Shown: piece after piece, positions 20,285 to 31,979 of the stretch
Position numbering within the stretch: the first letter of the stretch is position 1
Layout of the letters: every line of letters begins with the position of its first letter
Assembly: GCA_963930775.1 (NCBI GenBank)
Contig: OZ005689.1
Span: 21,843,718 to 21,907,717, forward strand
DNA: 64,000 nucleotides
Source: Cliona cf. orientalis
Taxonomy: Eukaryota > Porifera > Demospongiae > Clionaida > Clionaidae
Direction: 5' to 3'
Translations under genes and position numbers: made by a program
Notes under the pieces: model-generated
Database searches by the model: none
The model's input: only the letters and a program-made list of their open reading frames with translations
Told to the model about the DNA's origin: nothing

Positions 20285-22315
20285 ATCAAAAACTTTTCAA
20301 ATAGCATGTATCAAAAATAGCTGTCAAGTACAACTTTATCAATGCACTGCACTGTTGAGAGAGCTGAATTGTGAATCCCTAACGAACGTTTTGTACTGTT
20401 ACCAGAAATGCTCTATGGAGCAGCAGACATCACTCTGCTCTACAGTACTCTATCAGTATAATACCATAGTAACATGTGTGCATAGTAATTACCAATTACA
20501 AGTGTACAAGAAGTCATGAATATCATTATAAATTTCATGATCGACAAACTTGTCACGCCATGGGTTCTGCTTGGAGTGAGCGATGTTTCCAATTAAACCC
20601 ACTAACGTGAGCCTTCACCCAATGCACATGCATGCAACAATAAGCATAAACATTCCAATAGCATTAAATTTTAGGCTCAGGGTCACCTTCACTAAATCTT
20701 GCACTAGAGTGAGGGGCGTTTCTAGCTCTAGGGCTTAGGGCTAGGGGTGTCTTGCACGGGAATCAAAGACTGGTCCAGGAGGCCAAGAATCTGTTCTGCT
20801 AGTTCGAATTTTAGGCTTTGCCAACTTCAATCTTTTCGCTCCGTCCATGTCGCATGCCAGTACCACGACGCAGGATCTGTGGCGCGAGACTAGCTCTACG
20901 GTGCACAGCAGTACAGCTAGTTCACAGTATAAATCACATGGCGTAAGTACAAAATACGCATGCGCATAATACTATTTCGCGTAGGTTCTACGGTAAGGCC
21001 AAAATGAGTTTGAAAGTCTGAAGTTTGGCAATCGAGTTTGAAGGCCTAAACTCCACGAATAGAGTATGAATGTCAAGATGCGAAGTCAGAGATACAAATC
21101 AAGTTTGGAAGTCTGAATTACAGTGCTTGTGAATCGATCTCGAAGGTCAACGCCACGAATCGAGTTTCAAAGTCTGAAGTCAAATCGAATCGAGTTTGGA
21201 AGTTTTAAGTCGAAACGAATCAAGTTTGAAGGACAGAGTTTTGAATCGAAGTCATTGCACTTGTGGGCCACCGTAGTCCTGAAGCAGTTATATCCTATAA
21301 CTCTGGGTGGTGTCAATCAAGGTGATCTGTTGTGCGGGTATTACAACTGCCGCACAAAGAGCGGCAGTATTGTACTATGTAAGCCATACAGATCAAAGGC
21401 ACCGCCACTTGTATAAACCAAGCATAGCATGGATGCGATGACTATAAGTAATTAGTGACCCCAGAACGTGCCGTAAGTAGCGTGCTATAACATGTTATAA
21501 CATGCTACTTATACCATGTATTCCTGTGGATTTTACCTTGCCACGACGAATAATTTACAGCCAGAATAGGCTTCCTTTTGCTAGAGTGCCATGGGCTGTC
21601 GAAAGATCAGACAAAACAGGTACCTATCCACTAAAAGGCAGAGCAGCTCTCCCTGTACCAACACTAAGCATAGGCACTGTGCTATACAGCTCAATGCGAC
21701 TTCGAGGCCTGGCCTGCCATGCCATGCCATGCCATGTCGGCCTTCTTGCTATGATATCCAGATTCCATGCAGCTATACATAGGTTTGCAAACGTACATAT
21801 TGTCCTCGAGATTAGAGTGGCCATCTGTAGAGGATCCTGGTGCTTTTGCAGTGGTAGCTAGAAGGTGGTGATCCCATAAAGCTATGGTTAAATTTTTATC
21901 AATAGCCCATAGGCAGAAACAAGTTTCTGTTCACTCGGTTCGAATGATCAGCCATCCTCACTTTTAAACCAGCTAGCTCCATGTAGCCACCAAATAAAAA
22001 TAGCTTCATCTCTACACTGGCAGAACTGGGCTGGCTTTTTATAGGAGCTTGCGTGACCTTTGCTCTTAACTGTCTGGAAAAGTTTCCAGTGTGTCCTAAA
22101 GCAGACTGTCCAAATATCCCGATTTCATCAGGATACTCCCGATTTGGTTTCCCTCATCCCGTTTCCCGATGCTCACTCGAGCGGTATAATATAAATCTGC
22201 TTTGTGCTGTGGATTGAGCAATGACTGAAGCGCATACACGTGTACATACACGCTCGCCGCTCTTGCGCATGCTTCGGGGTACACACCCACATACAGCCTA
22301 AAGCAAGCATGTCCA
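20285..22315. other. Intergenic DNA with degenerate minisatellite
   Basis: No gene recognised. About 20990-21260 holds degenerate repeats of the type CGAATCGAGTTTGAAAGTCT. 21714-21740 holds a CCATG microsatellite. Short frames here are not convincing. Confidence 0.4.
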
Positions 22316-22318
22316 ATT

Positions 22319-22790
22319 AACAGAGACGAATACCGAATCTGCCAGTGACGATGATACTGGTCCGGCTAAGAAGAAAAAGAAGTGTACTGCCACTTCAAAT
22401 CTGCCTGGAAAAGCCAAGGCTTCAGCTTAAAAGTTGGAGGGAAAGAAAAGACGGTCTCAGGAACTATTCTGTCGGGTGTTGAAGGTGCAGATAACGCTAA
22501 GTGTACACATTGTGGTGTAACCTTTTCTGTACGTCATGGTGGAGCAAAGCACTTCTCAACGAAAGGCCATTGGCAAGCTGTAACTGCTAAGTCTGCATCA
22601 AGTACCCTAGCCAGGTACGGGTTTGGAAACAGTGAGGAGGCATTGAAAGCCGGGAGAGAGAGATGAGCAACAGGTGCAAATACGAGCAGAAGCTATGTTT
22701 ATACAGTTTGTTGCGGAGCATAACCTGTCATTTCAAACAAGAGACCACTTTAGTAAGTTGGTTAAAAGCATGTTTCCAGTAGAAACAGAC
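22319..22790 (+). pseudogene. hAT-like BED-finger transposase fragment
   Basis: N-terminal fragment of a hAT-type protein. An acidic/basic leader (NTESASDDDTGPAKKKKK) leads by a frame change into CHFKSAWKSQGF..., then AKCTHCGVTFSVRHGGAKHF and STKGHWQA, the C-x2-C...H...H zinc layout of BED-like fingers that precede hAT transposases. After a frame change near 22665 it continues AEAMFIQFVAEHNLSFQTRD and HFSKLVKSMFP. The catalytic domain is absent. Assignment is by pattern memory. Confidence 0.55.
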
Positions 22791-23115
22791 TAGCTCGTTT
22801 ATTATTCCACTACCGGACTACTCCACACACAAGTACAGGAGTAACTCCTAATGGGAAGAAAACTCAGTGATTTACTACAGCCAGATTTATATTGACGTAT
22901 TCTAACACAACGGGCAAATCAGAAAACTAAAAATGACAAACGCTTCAAAGAGAGAACTTTTGAGGAAGGTGATCAAGTGTATGTACGCAAATTCAGTAAT
23001 GGCTCTAAATGGCTACCAGAAAAGATAAGTGCAGTTTTGGGATCAGACATTTTGAAGTCAAACTAAATGATGGCCACATTAAGAGGCACCTAGATCATGT
23101 TCGTATTTGAACCAA
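22790..23115 (+). pseudogene. Ty3/gypsy integrase C-terminal fragment
   Basis: Broken remnant of the integrase end of a gypsy-type polyprotein. Readable pieces in different frames are YRTTPHTQ, ELLMGRKLSDLLQPDLY, FEEGDQVYVRKFSNGSKWLP and a HIRRHLDHVR-like end. This order is typical of the region after the integrase core. No LTR was found nearby. It is fused directly to the hAT-like fragment. Confidence 0.6.
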
Positions 23116-23296
23116 TGATGTGGTATATGAACCACCCGAATACCTGCCAGTTGATGTACAGCCGAGAGTCGATAACGAGGAACACTTACCACTCAGTACT
23201 CCTGAACCATGAATTCACTGTTTAACGAGCAATTGTCGACCACCAAATTCATATGACCCAGTTTCAAGCTAAATGGGGAGGAGAAAGTATAGTAAC

Positions 23297-23659
23297 TGCA
23301 GACGTGTCTGTGAACCTTAATGTATAGTGCAACCAGGCATCAATTTCCAAAACTTATTCTTTTACTTGACAGGAAGCGCTCTAGCATCCTAGCAACAATT
23401 TAAACTTTTATTCAGCACATTCTTACCTTTTGTTTAAAAAAAATTTGGTCCGTTTCGATGATGCAGTGGTTATTATAGTAATTGCAGACGTGTCTGTGAA
23501 CCTTAATCTATAGTGCAACCAGGCATCAATTTCCAAAACTTATTCTAAAAATAACTCGACAGGAAGCGCTCTAGCATCCTAGCAACAATTCAAAATTTTA
23601 TTCAGCACATTCTTACCTTTCGTTAAAAAAAATTCGGTCCGTTTCGATGATGCAGTGGT
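23297..23659. repeat. Tandem duplication, ~180 bp unit
   Basis: The unit starting GTAACTGCAGACGTGTCTGT (about 23292) and ending GTTTCGATGATGCAGTGGT (about 23470) is repeated once at 23480-23658 with a few substitutions (GTAATTGCAGACGTG, CTCGACAGGAAGCGC). A simple two-copy tandem duplication. Confidence 0.85.
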
Positions 23660-23982
23660 GGTTGCTATGGACTGCATACCTACCAAGTCTCACTCCTTGG
23701 GAGTGAGTCTCACTCCTATCCACCTAATCTCACTCCTGACACCAGCAGAAAAATGTATTGTTTTATATTGGATCTCACTCCTGGTGCTCTAATCGTAAAG
23801 TATTGTACTATTAGTAGCGAGTCTAAATCTCACTCCTCACCATGTTGAACCCTTGGCAGCTATGGGACTGATCAATCGGAGAGCTGCTTTTGCGCCCGCC
23901 ATTTCTAATTAATGCACACCCCTAATGCATAGACACGCGGCAGTAAGCGAAATCTGAAGGTCTTGACTGTGTTGAAGCTCGA

Positions 23983-25742
23983 TTGTTGCTCAGAGATGCC
24001 TTTTTTATGCAAAAGAAGCAACTACAACAGGCTCATGATAGCAAGCGCCGAAAACATCAAGAAGTTGAGAATCAAGATCCAGAACAAGATGGTGGTGAGG
24101 AAGAAGTACTTGAATCACTAAGTGACTATGAATCAGAAAATGACGATTTTCAGCCTGAAAATGAAGTACTTGATGATGAAACTATGATTCATCTGTATTG
24201 TGAGTGGATTGATGATCTGCACCGAGATGATCTAATGTCTCTTACGATAGTTTTACATCACCTCCTGGCTCTCCATTTTCCGTTGACAAGGGCAACGCAG
24301 CTGATTGCAGAGTTAGTCGGAAAGAGTGATCGCACGGTTTGGGATTGGCGAGCAACTTTCCTGGCAAATTCTGGATCATTTCCGGAGACACTTCAAGGAA
24401 GATATCAGCGTACAGGTATCCTATGGCAGAACGAAGAGCTTAATAAAAAAGCAAGCACGTTTGTGAGAGCTAATAAAGCCATTAAAGGGCGTCCAAACAT
24501 GAAGGTAGCATGTTTTGCCAGGTGGGTTAATGAAAATTTGCCTCTGAATCACGCATTGGAACCTGGATACCCTCGCCAAATAAGCCAAGAAATAGCAAGG
24601 AAATGGCTACATGAACTGGGCTTCTGTGTTCTTGATTCCAAGAAGGGAACTTATGTTGACGGCCATGAGCGGCAAGATGTCACTGACTACCGAGCCGAGT
24701 TCCTCCGCAAAATGGTTGCTCTTGGGTTTTTGAATTCTGAAAACTCCCCCACTCCTGAAGCTGCACATAGTCTACCCAAGGATATCGACATCCCACCAGC
24801 AGAGCAAATTGCCAAAACCATCATCTTATTCCATGACGAGTCAACGTTTCAAGCAAATGATTGTGAGCGTACGCAGTGGGGCCAAACAGGAGAGCACATA
24901 CTTGTACCGAAAAGCAGAGGTGCCGGCATAATGGCATAATGGTCTCTGACTTTATCAGTGAGCAGGATGGCTACTTAAAGCTCTCAGATGAAGAATTTGC
25001 CATTGGTCGTACAATCTTACCTGGACTAAATCAGTATGCTCGAGCATGCATAGAATATGGTGAAAACAAAGATGGTTGTTGGACCTTGGATGGATTCATG
25101 GAGCAGCTTGAATACTTTGCCAAGTATCCTCAAAGTGACGGCTTCAAAGTGGTATGGATTTTTGACCATTCAAGTTGCCATGGGGCGTTTGCTGAAAATG
25201 CACTCAATGCTTATAGAATGAATGCTCGCCCCGGTGGCAAACAGCCTCTCATGCAGGATGCTGTGTGGCAGGGAAGAGTCCAAAAGATGGTGTTCAGTAT
25301 CGGAGTGGCCAAGGGGCTGATACAGGTTCTAAAGGAAAGAGGGAAATACCAGAATGGGATGAAATTGGATGAAATGAGAGCGGAACTGGCAAGCCATCAA
25401 GATTTCAAGAAGACTCGTATTGAACACTTCCTGAATGGGAGAGGACACTGTTGCATTTTCCTGCCCAAATTTCATTGCGAGTTGAACCCGATAGAGCGGT
25501 GTTGGGCACAGGCAAAGAGATTTACTCGCTCTTACTGCAACTACACGATTGGCAGCTTGCGAAAGAATGTCCCTGAGGGATTGGACAGTTTCAGTGGAGA
25601 ACGTTCAGAACTACTATAGGAAGGTACGCCATTACATGTTTGGGTACCTGCTTGGCTTTTCTGGTGGTCCTGACTTGGAGGAGCAGGTAAAGAAAATGAA
25701 GAAACTGTACAAGTCCCACCGTCATGTTGGAATTCACGAGTG
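23983..25742 (+). pseudogene. Tc1/IS630-like DDE transposase, two frameshifts
   Basis: Near-complete DDE transposase of a type I recall from fungi and invertebrates. An acidic Glu/Asp N-terminus (residues 20-60) leads into a helix-turn-helix-like region (ELVGKSDRTVWDWR) and the family signature KKGTYVDGHERQDVTDYRAE. The core shows FHDESTF, VWIFDHSSCHGAF and HCELNPIERCWAQAKRFTR, giving D, D and E. The frame is broken at about 24930 by an 8 bp tandem duplication of GGCATAAT; the second frame (GIMVSDFISEQDGY) continues the alignment. A second shift near 25590 leads to VENVQNYYRKVRHYMFGYLL and the stop at 25741. Flanking inverted repeats were not identified. Confidence 0.8.
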
Positions 25743-25858
25743 ATTTCTATTTCTCACACACTCATCCTTTTTTTGAGATTTTTCTTCTGTAACCTTGCTC
25801 TTAGACTGGCATAGAGTGTATATTTCAATTTCTAGATCCATCAGAATACATTCACATT

Positions 25859-26523
25859 TGTGACTGTCTACGGGAAAACCCGGCATATGGGATCCACGCA
25901 CTGTTCGCGCACTGTTCGCGCAATGCGCGTTTACAGTACCTCAGGTTGAAAAATGTCAAAGTCCAGTTTTTGTCATATTCATGTCAAAGAACATTTCTAC
26001 TAACATTTGCCATCGTCTATGGAGGCTAACCGTAAGTTACAAAGGCGAAATAAGCCTTCATTTTGACCCACCTAGTCAGCCCAGCTGCCGTACCCGGAGC
26101 CCGTTGCTATGGGCGCTAATTAGTACCTAGCTACAGCTAGATTCATCGTACTACTGTATGTTCGCTCACCTTTTTAGCTTCTTGGGCATCTAAGAACAAT
26201 CAGCTGTCGTTGTCAACAACAAAATTCAACTCTTGCTCGATCTTTACGTTCATTTCGAACGGCTCCGCCCAGGTCCATTTAATTGATTTTCGGGTCACGC
26301 GCAGTATGCGGAAACGCCATATGCGTGCATAGCAACGCCATAATTTCTCGATTATTGAGGGTGTGGCGCGATCGCAAACAAAGCGCTGTATCTCCATAAC
26401 AGAGAGCACAATCGGTCTAGGACTTGAACGCGAGTTAGCTCTATGGTAGAGCTTATCATATATGCATCAAACTCAATTTTTACAAAAAATCCCATATAGC
26501 GGGTTTTCCCATAGACAGTCACA
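25859..26523. mobile_element. 665 bp MITE, derivative of RAG1-like element, copy 2
   Basis: Ends TGTGACTGTCTACGGGAAAA and the reverse complement ending ACAGTCACA, with TT on both sides. The interior is the reverse of the 17223 copy, including the exon/intron-like piece around 26165-26250. It lies just downstream of the Tc1-like relic. Confidence 0.82.
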
Positions 26524-26750
26524 TTTAAAGAATTGTTGTTCAAAAATGTAAAAAAAATATAGATAAAATACACTAGTGATATAATCTTCAAAGTGTCTAT
26601 AGATGTCTTCTATCAAAGAAATTATCTTGTTCTACATCAGAAAGAGTCAAAAAATTGTGACAGTAATATCTACAGCTTCCTATATGACTTAAAGCCATTT
26701 GTTTTGTTCTACATCAGAAATAGTCAAAACTAGAACTCTCTTGAGCACAA

Positions 26751-27605
26751 AACCCTCGGCGCGTTGCATGGCATTAGCTAGCTAGGGCTGGGGATCCGGA
26801 CAAGGCTAATGTTATGCAGCGTTGTTCAATATTCAATAGTTCTCAGCAATTAATGACAATCCTGGTATATTGTATCGAGCACCACATGTACACGTACTGT
26901 GGTGCCGGCTATTGCATGTCCAAAAATATTATTATCATTGCAAGTTGCTCATATTATATTATGGGTCCAAGCGCTGCATGCATGCATGCGTACATGTACA
27001 AACTTAGCTAGCCAGACTATCATACAAATGTCACTGTGGTTGCAAGCTATCCAGCCTTAATAGTCTGGGTGAAGGGGCTGGCAACTAGACTACATTAATT
27101 TTATACTAGTCCAGCCTATGCATGTTAGCAGCAGTGAGTGTAACCTCTCCACGGCCACAAGAATGCACACAATTATGTAATATGCATGCACGTGTGCATA
27201 TATGCCTGATCAGCAGTTTTGTTACACACAAAGAAAGTACAAGCCAAGAAGCGTTGTTGATAGTCTACCATGATCAGTGATGACTCAGTCAAGTTATAAG
27301 AGCTATCGCTACTCCTACATACTAGTCTTCTTGAAAAGAAGCCATTACTGCCTCCTTTATCCATTGTGAGCTGGTCAAGAAGCTAAGAAGGCCGTGGTGG
27401 TCAGCAAATGTCGCCAGAACTTCTGAACAAAGCGTTTTCAACGAAATCCACACGATGCAGACGTTGAAATCAGCATAGAAAGGCTAATGATACCTGATTT
27501 TCAACGTAAAAATGAGGTATGTAGCAGCTAGCTCGATTACAGACAGACAGATAGACAGACACACAGAACGACTACCGTAACCCTACGGCGCATGCGCCGA
27601 GGGTT
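26751..27605. mobile_element. Non-autonomous element, AACCCTCGGCGC ends, copy 2
   Basis: Starts AACCCTCGGCGCG and ends GCGCATGCGCCGAGGGTT. Internal similarity to the 1960-2520 copy includes GATCAGTGA, AAAAGAAGCCATTAC and a GACAGACAG block before the right end. It is longer because of extra sequence on the left. Its flanks are two copies of one sequence (AATTGTGACAGTAAT...CTTCCTATA at 26655 and 27607), so this insertion lies in or between duplicated DNA. Confidence 0.65.
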
Positions 27606-27641
27606 AAAAATTGTGACAGTAATGATCTACAGCTTCCTATA

Positions 27642-28062
27642 TGTGATAGGATCTGAGAAAAGGGGTAATTTCGCGCAAAACGCTAAATTTTGACATTTTT
27701 CAAGTTGCCACCACTCAAAGGTACCAAGAGCCATAGGCTTTATTCTTGGTTTATAAGCACCCCAGCCCTTCTACTAAAGAAATCCAACGTTAGAAAGCCT
27801 AGCTATGTTCTTACCTGAAATGGTGGAGCTCCAAAGTGAGGTATAAAACGGCCGATTTTCGACCGCGTGCAATACGGGCGATCGCCACGCCCACACCGGA
27901 AGTGGGCGGGGCGCAAAATTTTCAGCGAGTGTAGAGCAATGATGGGAGAATCATTGCACCAGGTTTGGAGATTGTAGCTACTACAGCCTTGAAGATATGC
28001 GCGATTTAAAACGAAAATTCGGCCTGCGCGCGAAATTACCCCTTTTCTCAGATCCTACCACA
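27642..28062. mobile_element. 421 bp MITE, TGTGAT...GAGAAAA ends, TA duplication
   Basis: Inverted ends TGTGATAGGATCTGAGAAAA and, from the right, TGTGGTAGGATCTGAGAAAA, both followed by GGGGTAATTTCGCGC. A related empty site at about 26680 (CTTCCTATATGACTT) shows the insertion duplicated exactly TA. Partial copies lie at 51829-51935 and 54721-55019. The first 20 bases match the RAG1-like element's left end while the interior differs. Confidence 0.88.
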
Positions 28063-28547
28063 TATGACTTGTAGCCATTTGTGGCTTCATAGCATACTGC
28101 TGCGCTAAGGCATACTACACGGTTATAACGTCATAATTAGATTGCGGTTATGAAGCCAGATAGTGCTTCTAGGTATCTGCAAGATGCAAGGGCAGCCCCA
28201 CCTTCACTATAGTAGACTATAGTAGTTATAACCAATTCATTAATGAAGCTGTTTGGTAATTTATTCCTGGTTGCTCTATAATAGTATGTAATTATATGTA
28301 AGTGTTGGTGTTAAGTTGTACAAGTTTGTTACTGTAATTAGGGAATTAGGTGCATGAGAATACTATAGGTGTAATGTATGCTTAGTCATAGTGTTAGTGT
28401 TAGGTTATGCAATACTTTGTAGTCTCTATATAAGTAAGTTGTGTAAGTCAGTATCAAATTTTGTGTTGGTATTGAGACAGTATCTATTAGTCATATTATT
28501 GCGTGCAAAGTGTAAAAGATATTACAACTATTAATTCTACCACAGCC

Positions 28548-28840
28548 ATGAGTACTCTGCCATCTCCCGAACCACAGTTTTCCTAGTCTGAAAGTGCTCA
28601 CAGAGTCCTGACTTGTCTAAATGCTTGAACATTGAATATGAAAGTCGTGACTTTGTGCCAGGTGTAGGTTACAGGACTCTAGATGGGGAAGAAGAATGCA
28701 CACCTGTGATCAAAAAGAAAAGGATTAGGCTAAGGGGGAGGACTAGGACAGCGAGAATGATGGGAGTGGCAGTGAAGTTGATATTTAATGTTCTAGGATT
28801 TGTGGAGTTTGAAAAGCTAGAGAGGGAACACCCGGGCTAA
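28548..28840 (+). CDS. Hypothetical fragment
   Basis: A plus-strand frame starts MSTLPSPEPQFS then hits a stop; another frame continues LNIEYESRDFVPGVGYRTLD and a basic stretch to 28840. No family recognised and no clear splice signals. It lies just outside the left end of the 28993-42223 element. May be non-coding. Confidence 0.15.
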
Positions 28841-30399
28841 TGATTTACCACACAGGTCTGACACCAATCAGATCTGCTGCTAAGATGGGACCTATTGACT
28901 CTAGGACTCAGTCAAAAACTGCAGACTTAGTTAATTACTAACAATATTGTAGTGGGCACTGCCTTTGTATTAACGTCTACACTATTGTATGTTAGCCTCG
29001 TGCCAGGCTCTCCCGCGCGAAAAATAAAGGGGGGAAGGGGGAGGGAGAGCCTGGTACATTTTGATCATGTGCGGGACGTGGTTTGCACATTTGCGGTCGA
29101 CTTCGCCCACGCACGCGCACGTGGCTCTGTACTACGTATAGTAGTTGGCCTTCAAGATAATTTGATCAAGCTAGCGTTCATTTCAAGTGTGTTGCTACAT
29201 CCCGAAGATTCAGGAAGACTGACCATGATGGCCCGCCTCCAAGAAGGAAAGATCGAATGGTTGGTCAACGTAGCCATAGTCTGTTTTATTAGCTCTCCTC
29301 TCCGTGATGTGCTACTATTAGAAACTTGTCCTTGTAGCCTTACAGTTACACTATGTCTATTTATTTAAATTTGTTTTGATGACAATTACTTCAGAAATTA
29401 TTATAACATTGTTGACAAAGATTGACAAGATATGAATATTATGTGCATGTATCATACTACTAGATTGAAGCAAAACTTCAGGGAAGGTCCAAAGACAGGA
29501 CCACATGTGGCCAGCGTAAGATCAGCTGAAGTACGTGGGTTGCTTGCACAGGTTTTCCCACATAGCCTTAGTAGTGCTGTTGAGGTCACCAAGTTGATGA
29601 GGTTAGCATTTCCTGCGTGCGAGTCCCAGCGTGATACTAAAGGTCAGAAGGAAACTTTCTATGTTGGTGTTGAGCGACTTATGGCATCTCAGCTTTTTTC
29701 CACTGCTACGACATCACTAGAGGTTCAACTGAGCTATAAAGATGCTGAAATTGAAATGCTTAGAGCCAGGGTTCAGGAATTGGAAGGTCAGGTTCACAAT
29801 CAGCAACAATCACCAATGGCTCAACAAGCTGTCGGATCCTTATCGCTGTACAAAGATGAGCTTCTGTCCCTTGTTTCCAGCAGCAGGATGATATCAGATG
29901 GTCCAGTCACTACAGAGGGCTTAGATAGCTTTTCATTCTCTGCTCTTATCCGCTGAGGCTCGACAGATTGCTCCTTCCTTCTTTTCTCTTCTGTGTGACC
30001 TGGGTGATGTGAGAAGAAATGCTGATGATGAGGCAGACACACTCACTCAAAATGAACTAAATGCATTGATGTCATTGTGTTCTTGCCAATGCAAGGTCTA
30101 GGCAAACTAAGGGAGTGCAACTCTTTATCAGTCTCATGCTCATTACACGTGCTGTGAACAAACAGGTACACATAATTATAATTGTACATGTACATGTACA
30201 TACATGTATATTATACAGAGTATATTTCTAGCTAGAGTTACATGGACACTATGCATGTACACACACATAAATGAGCATTAAATAGAAATGGTGAGCACTT
30301 CTGTAAGGTACCTATGTCTATAATACACAACAGGCTCTGACAGTCCTAAACCATGCTGGGGTGCGCTTATCCTACAACATTTTTTTTTTTTTTTTTTTT

Positions 30400-31972
30400 C
30401 AAGGGGACCACACACTAAGCAGAAAAAATGGTCCGAAAACCACCTCACAGTCGAGCTGGATGCATAGTAGAGCCATACAATGCAAGCAGGCATCCAAATA
30501 GCCATATATACAATGTTTGGTAAAGGGTCGTCAACGTACCCCGCGCGCCCGTAATTTTTTTTATGGGCAAACATTGCAAGTGAATGGCTTCCTATATAAA
30601 CATATGGGAATACTTCAAAGTGCCATAACTTTAATTCTAAGGTGTGAATCAAAATTCCCTGCCATCAAAATTCTAGTTTTGACCCATTCTGCGTGCCCAT
30701 GTAAAAAATATCTCCCCAAGTGCTCCCAAGTCCTCAATGAATTACATTAATTATTTAAATTCTTTTTTTTTTTCTACTTAGTGTGTAATTTTTCAAGGGG
30801 ACCACACACTAAGCAGAAAAAAAAAAAAGGTCCGAAAACCACCACAGTTGAGCTGGATGCATAGTAGAGCCATACAATGCAAGCAAGCATCAAAATAACA
30901 ATATACACAGTGTTTGGTAAAGGGTCGTCAACGTACCCCGCGCACCCGTAATTTTTTTTATGGGCAAACATGGCTTCCTATACAAACATATGGGAACTCT
31001 AAAGTGCCATATCTCTAATTCTAAGGTGTGAATCAAAATTTCCCGCCATCAATTTTTTAGTTTCGACCCATTCTGCGTGCCCATGTAAAAATTATCTCCC
31101 CAAGTGCTCCCAATCTCCCCGGTGAATTACATTATTTAATTTCTTTTTTTTTTTCTACTTAGTGTGTAATTTTTTTTTTTTTTTTTTTTTTCAAGCTAGC
31201 GTGCACACTAAGCAGAAAAAAAATTGTCCAGAAAACCACATAATACACCTAGGATGCACAGTAGAGCCATACAAAGCAAGCAAACAACCTATACTCCAAT
31301 TTTGAGAAAGTTTCTAAATAACGCACACCACGGGTATTCCCCGTTTTTCACGTAGCACGTGGGCGGAAAACATTGCAAACGCATGGCTTCCCTATACAAA
31401 CATATGGGAAAACTTTAAAGGGCCGTAACTTTAATTCTAAGGCGTGAATCAAAATTCCTAAAGGTCAAATCTCTAGATTTAATCCATTCTGCGTGCCCGT
31501 ACAAAAATTATGTCCCCAAGTGCTCCCAATTCCCCCCTGAATTAATTATTAAAAATATTGTTTTTTTTTCTACTTAGTGTGTAACAAGGGGACCACACAC
31601 TAAGCAGAAAAAAATGGTCCAAAAACCACCACACAGTCGAGCTGGATGCATAGTAGAGCCATACAATGCAAGCAGGTATCCAAATAGCAATGTATACAAT
31701 GTTTGGTAAAGGGTCGTCAACGTACCCCGCGCGCCCGTAATTTTTTTTATGGGCAAACATTGCAAGTGCATGGCTTCCTATACAAACATATGGGAACACT
31801 CTAGGGGGTGTATCTTTAATATAAAGGCGTGAATCAAAAATCCAAAAAGATTAAATTTCTTGTTTCGATCCATTCTGCGTGCCCATATCAAAATTATGGC
31901 CTGAAATGCTTCCTAGTGCTCTAATCTTTTTTCGGTTCTTAGATCTTTTTTTTTTTTCTACTTAGTGTGTAA
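30400..31972. repeat. Four tandem ~390 bp units with inverted unit ends
   Basis: Units at about 30400-30793, 30794-31191, 31192-31584 and 31585-31972. Each opens CAAGGGGACCACACACTAAG then CAGAAAAAAA and closes with poly-T, CTACTTAGTGTGTAA, so every unit has its own inverted ends (ACACACTAAGYAGAAAAA). Shared blocks include GAGCTGGATGCATAGTAGAG, GGTAAAGGGTCGTCAACGTA and CCATTCTGCGTGCCC. A reversed partial unit sits at 42676-42800. The frames that recur in several units reflect repetition, not coding. Confidence 0.85.
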
Positions 31973-31979
31973 TTTCTCT

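Noticed and set aside
27010-27095. Another TAGTCTGG mini-element
   Set aside because: Pairs of TAGTCTGG/CTAGACTA-like ends are present, but no 9 bp direct repeat flanks them, so the call is not supported.
30278-31799. Recurring frame with MFAHKKNYGRAGYVDDPLPN
   Set aside because: It recurs because the DNA unit is repeated four times. Frame ends and stops differ between units, and the sequence is antisense to nothing known.
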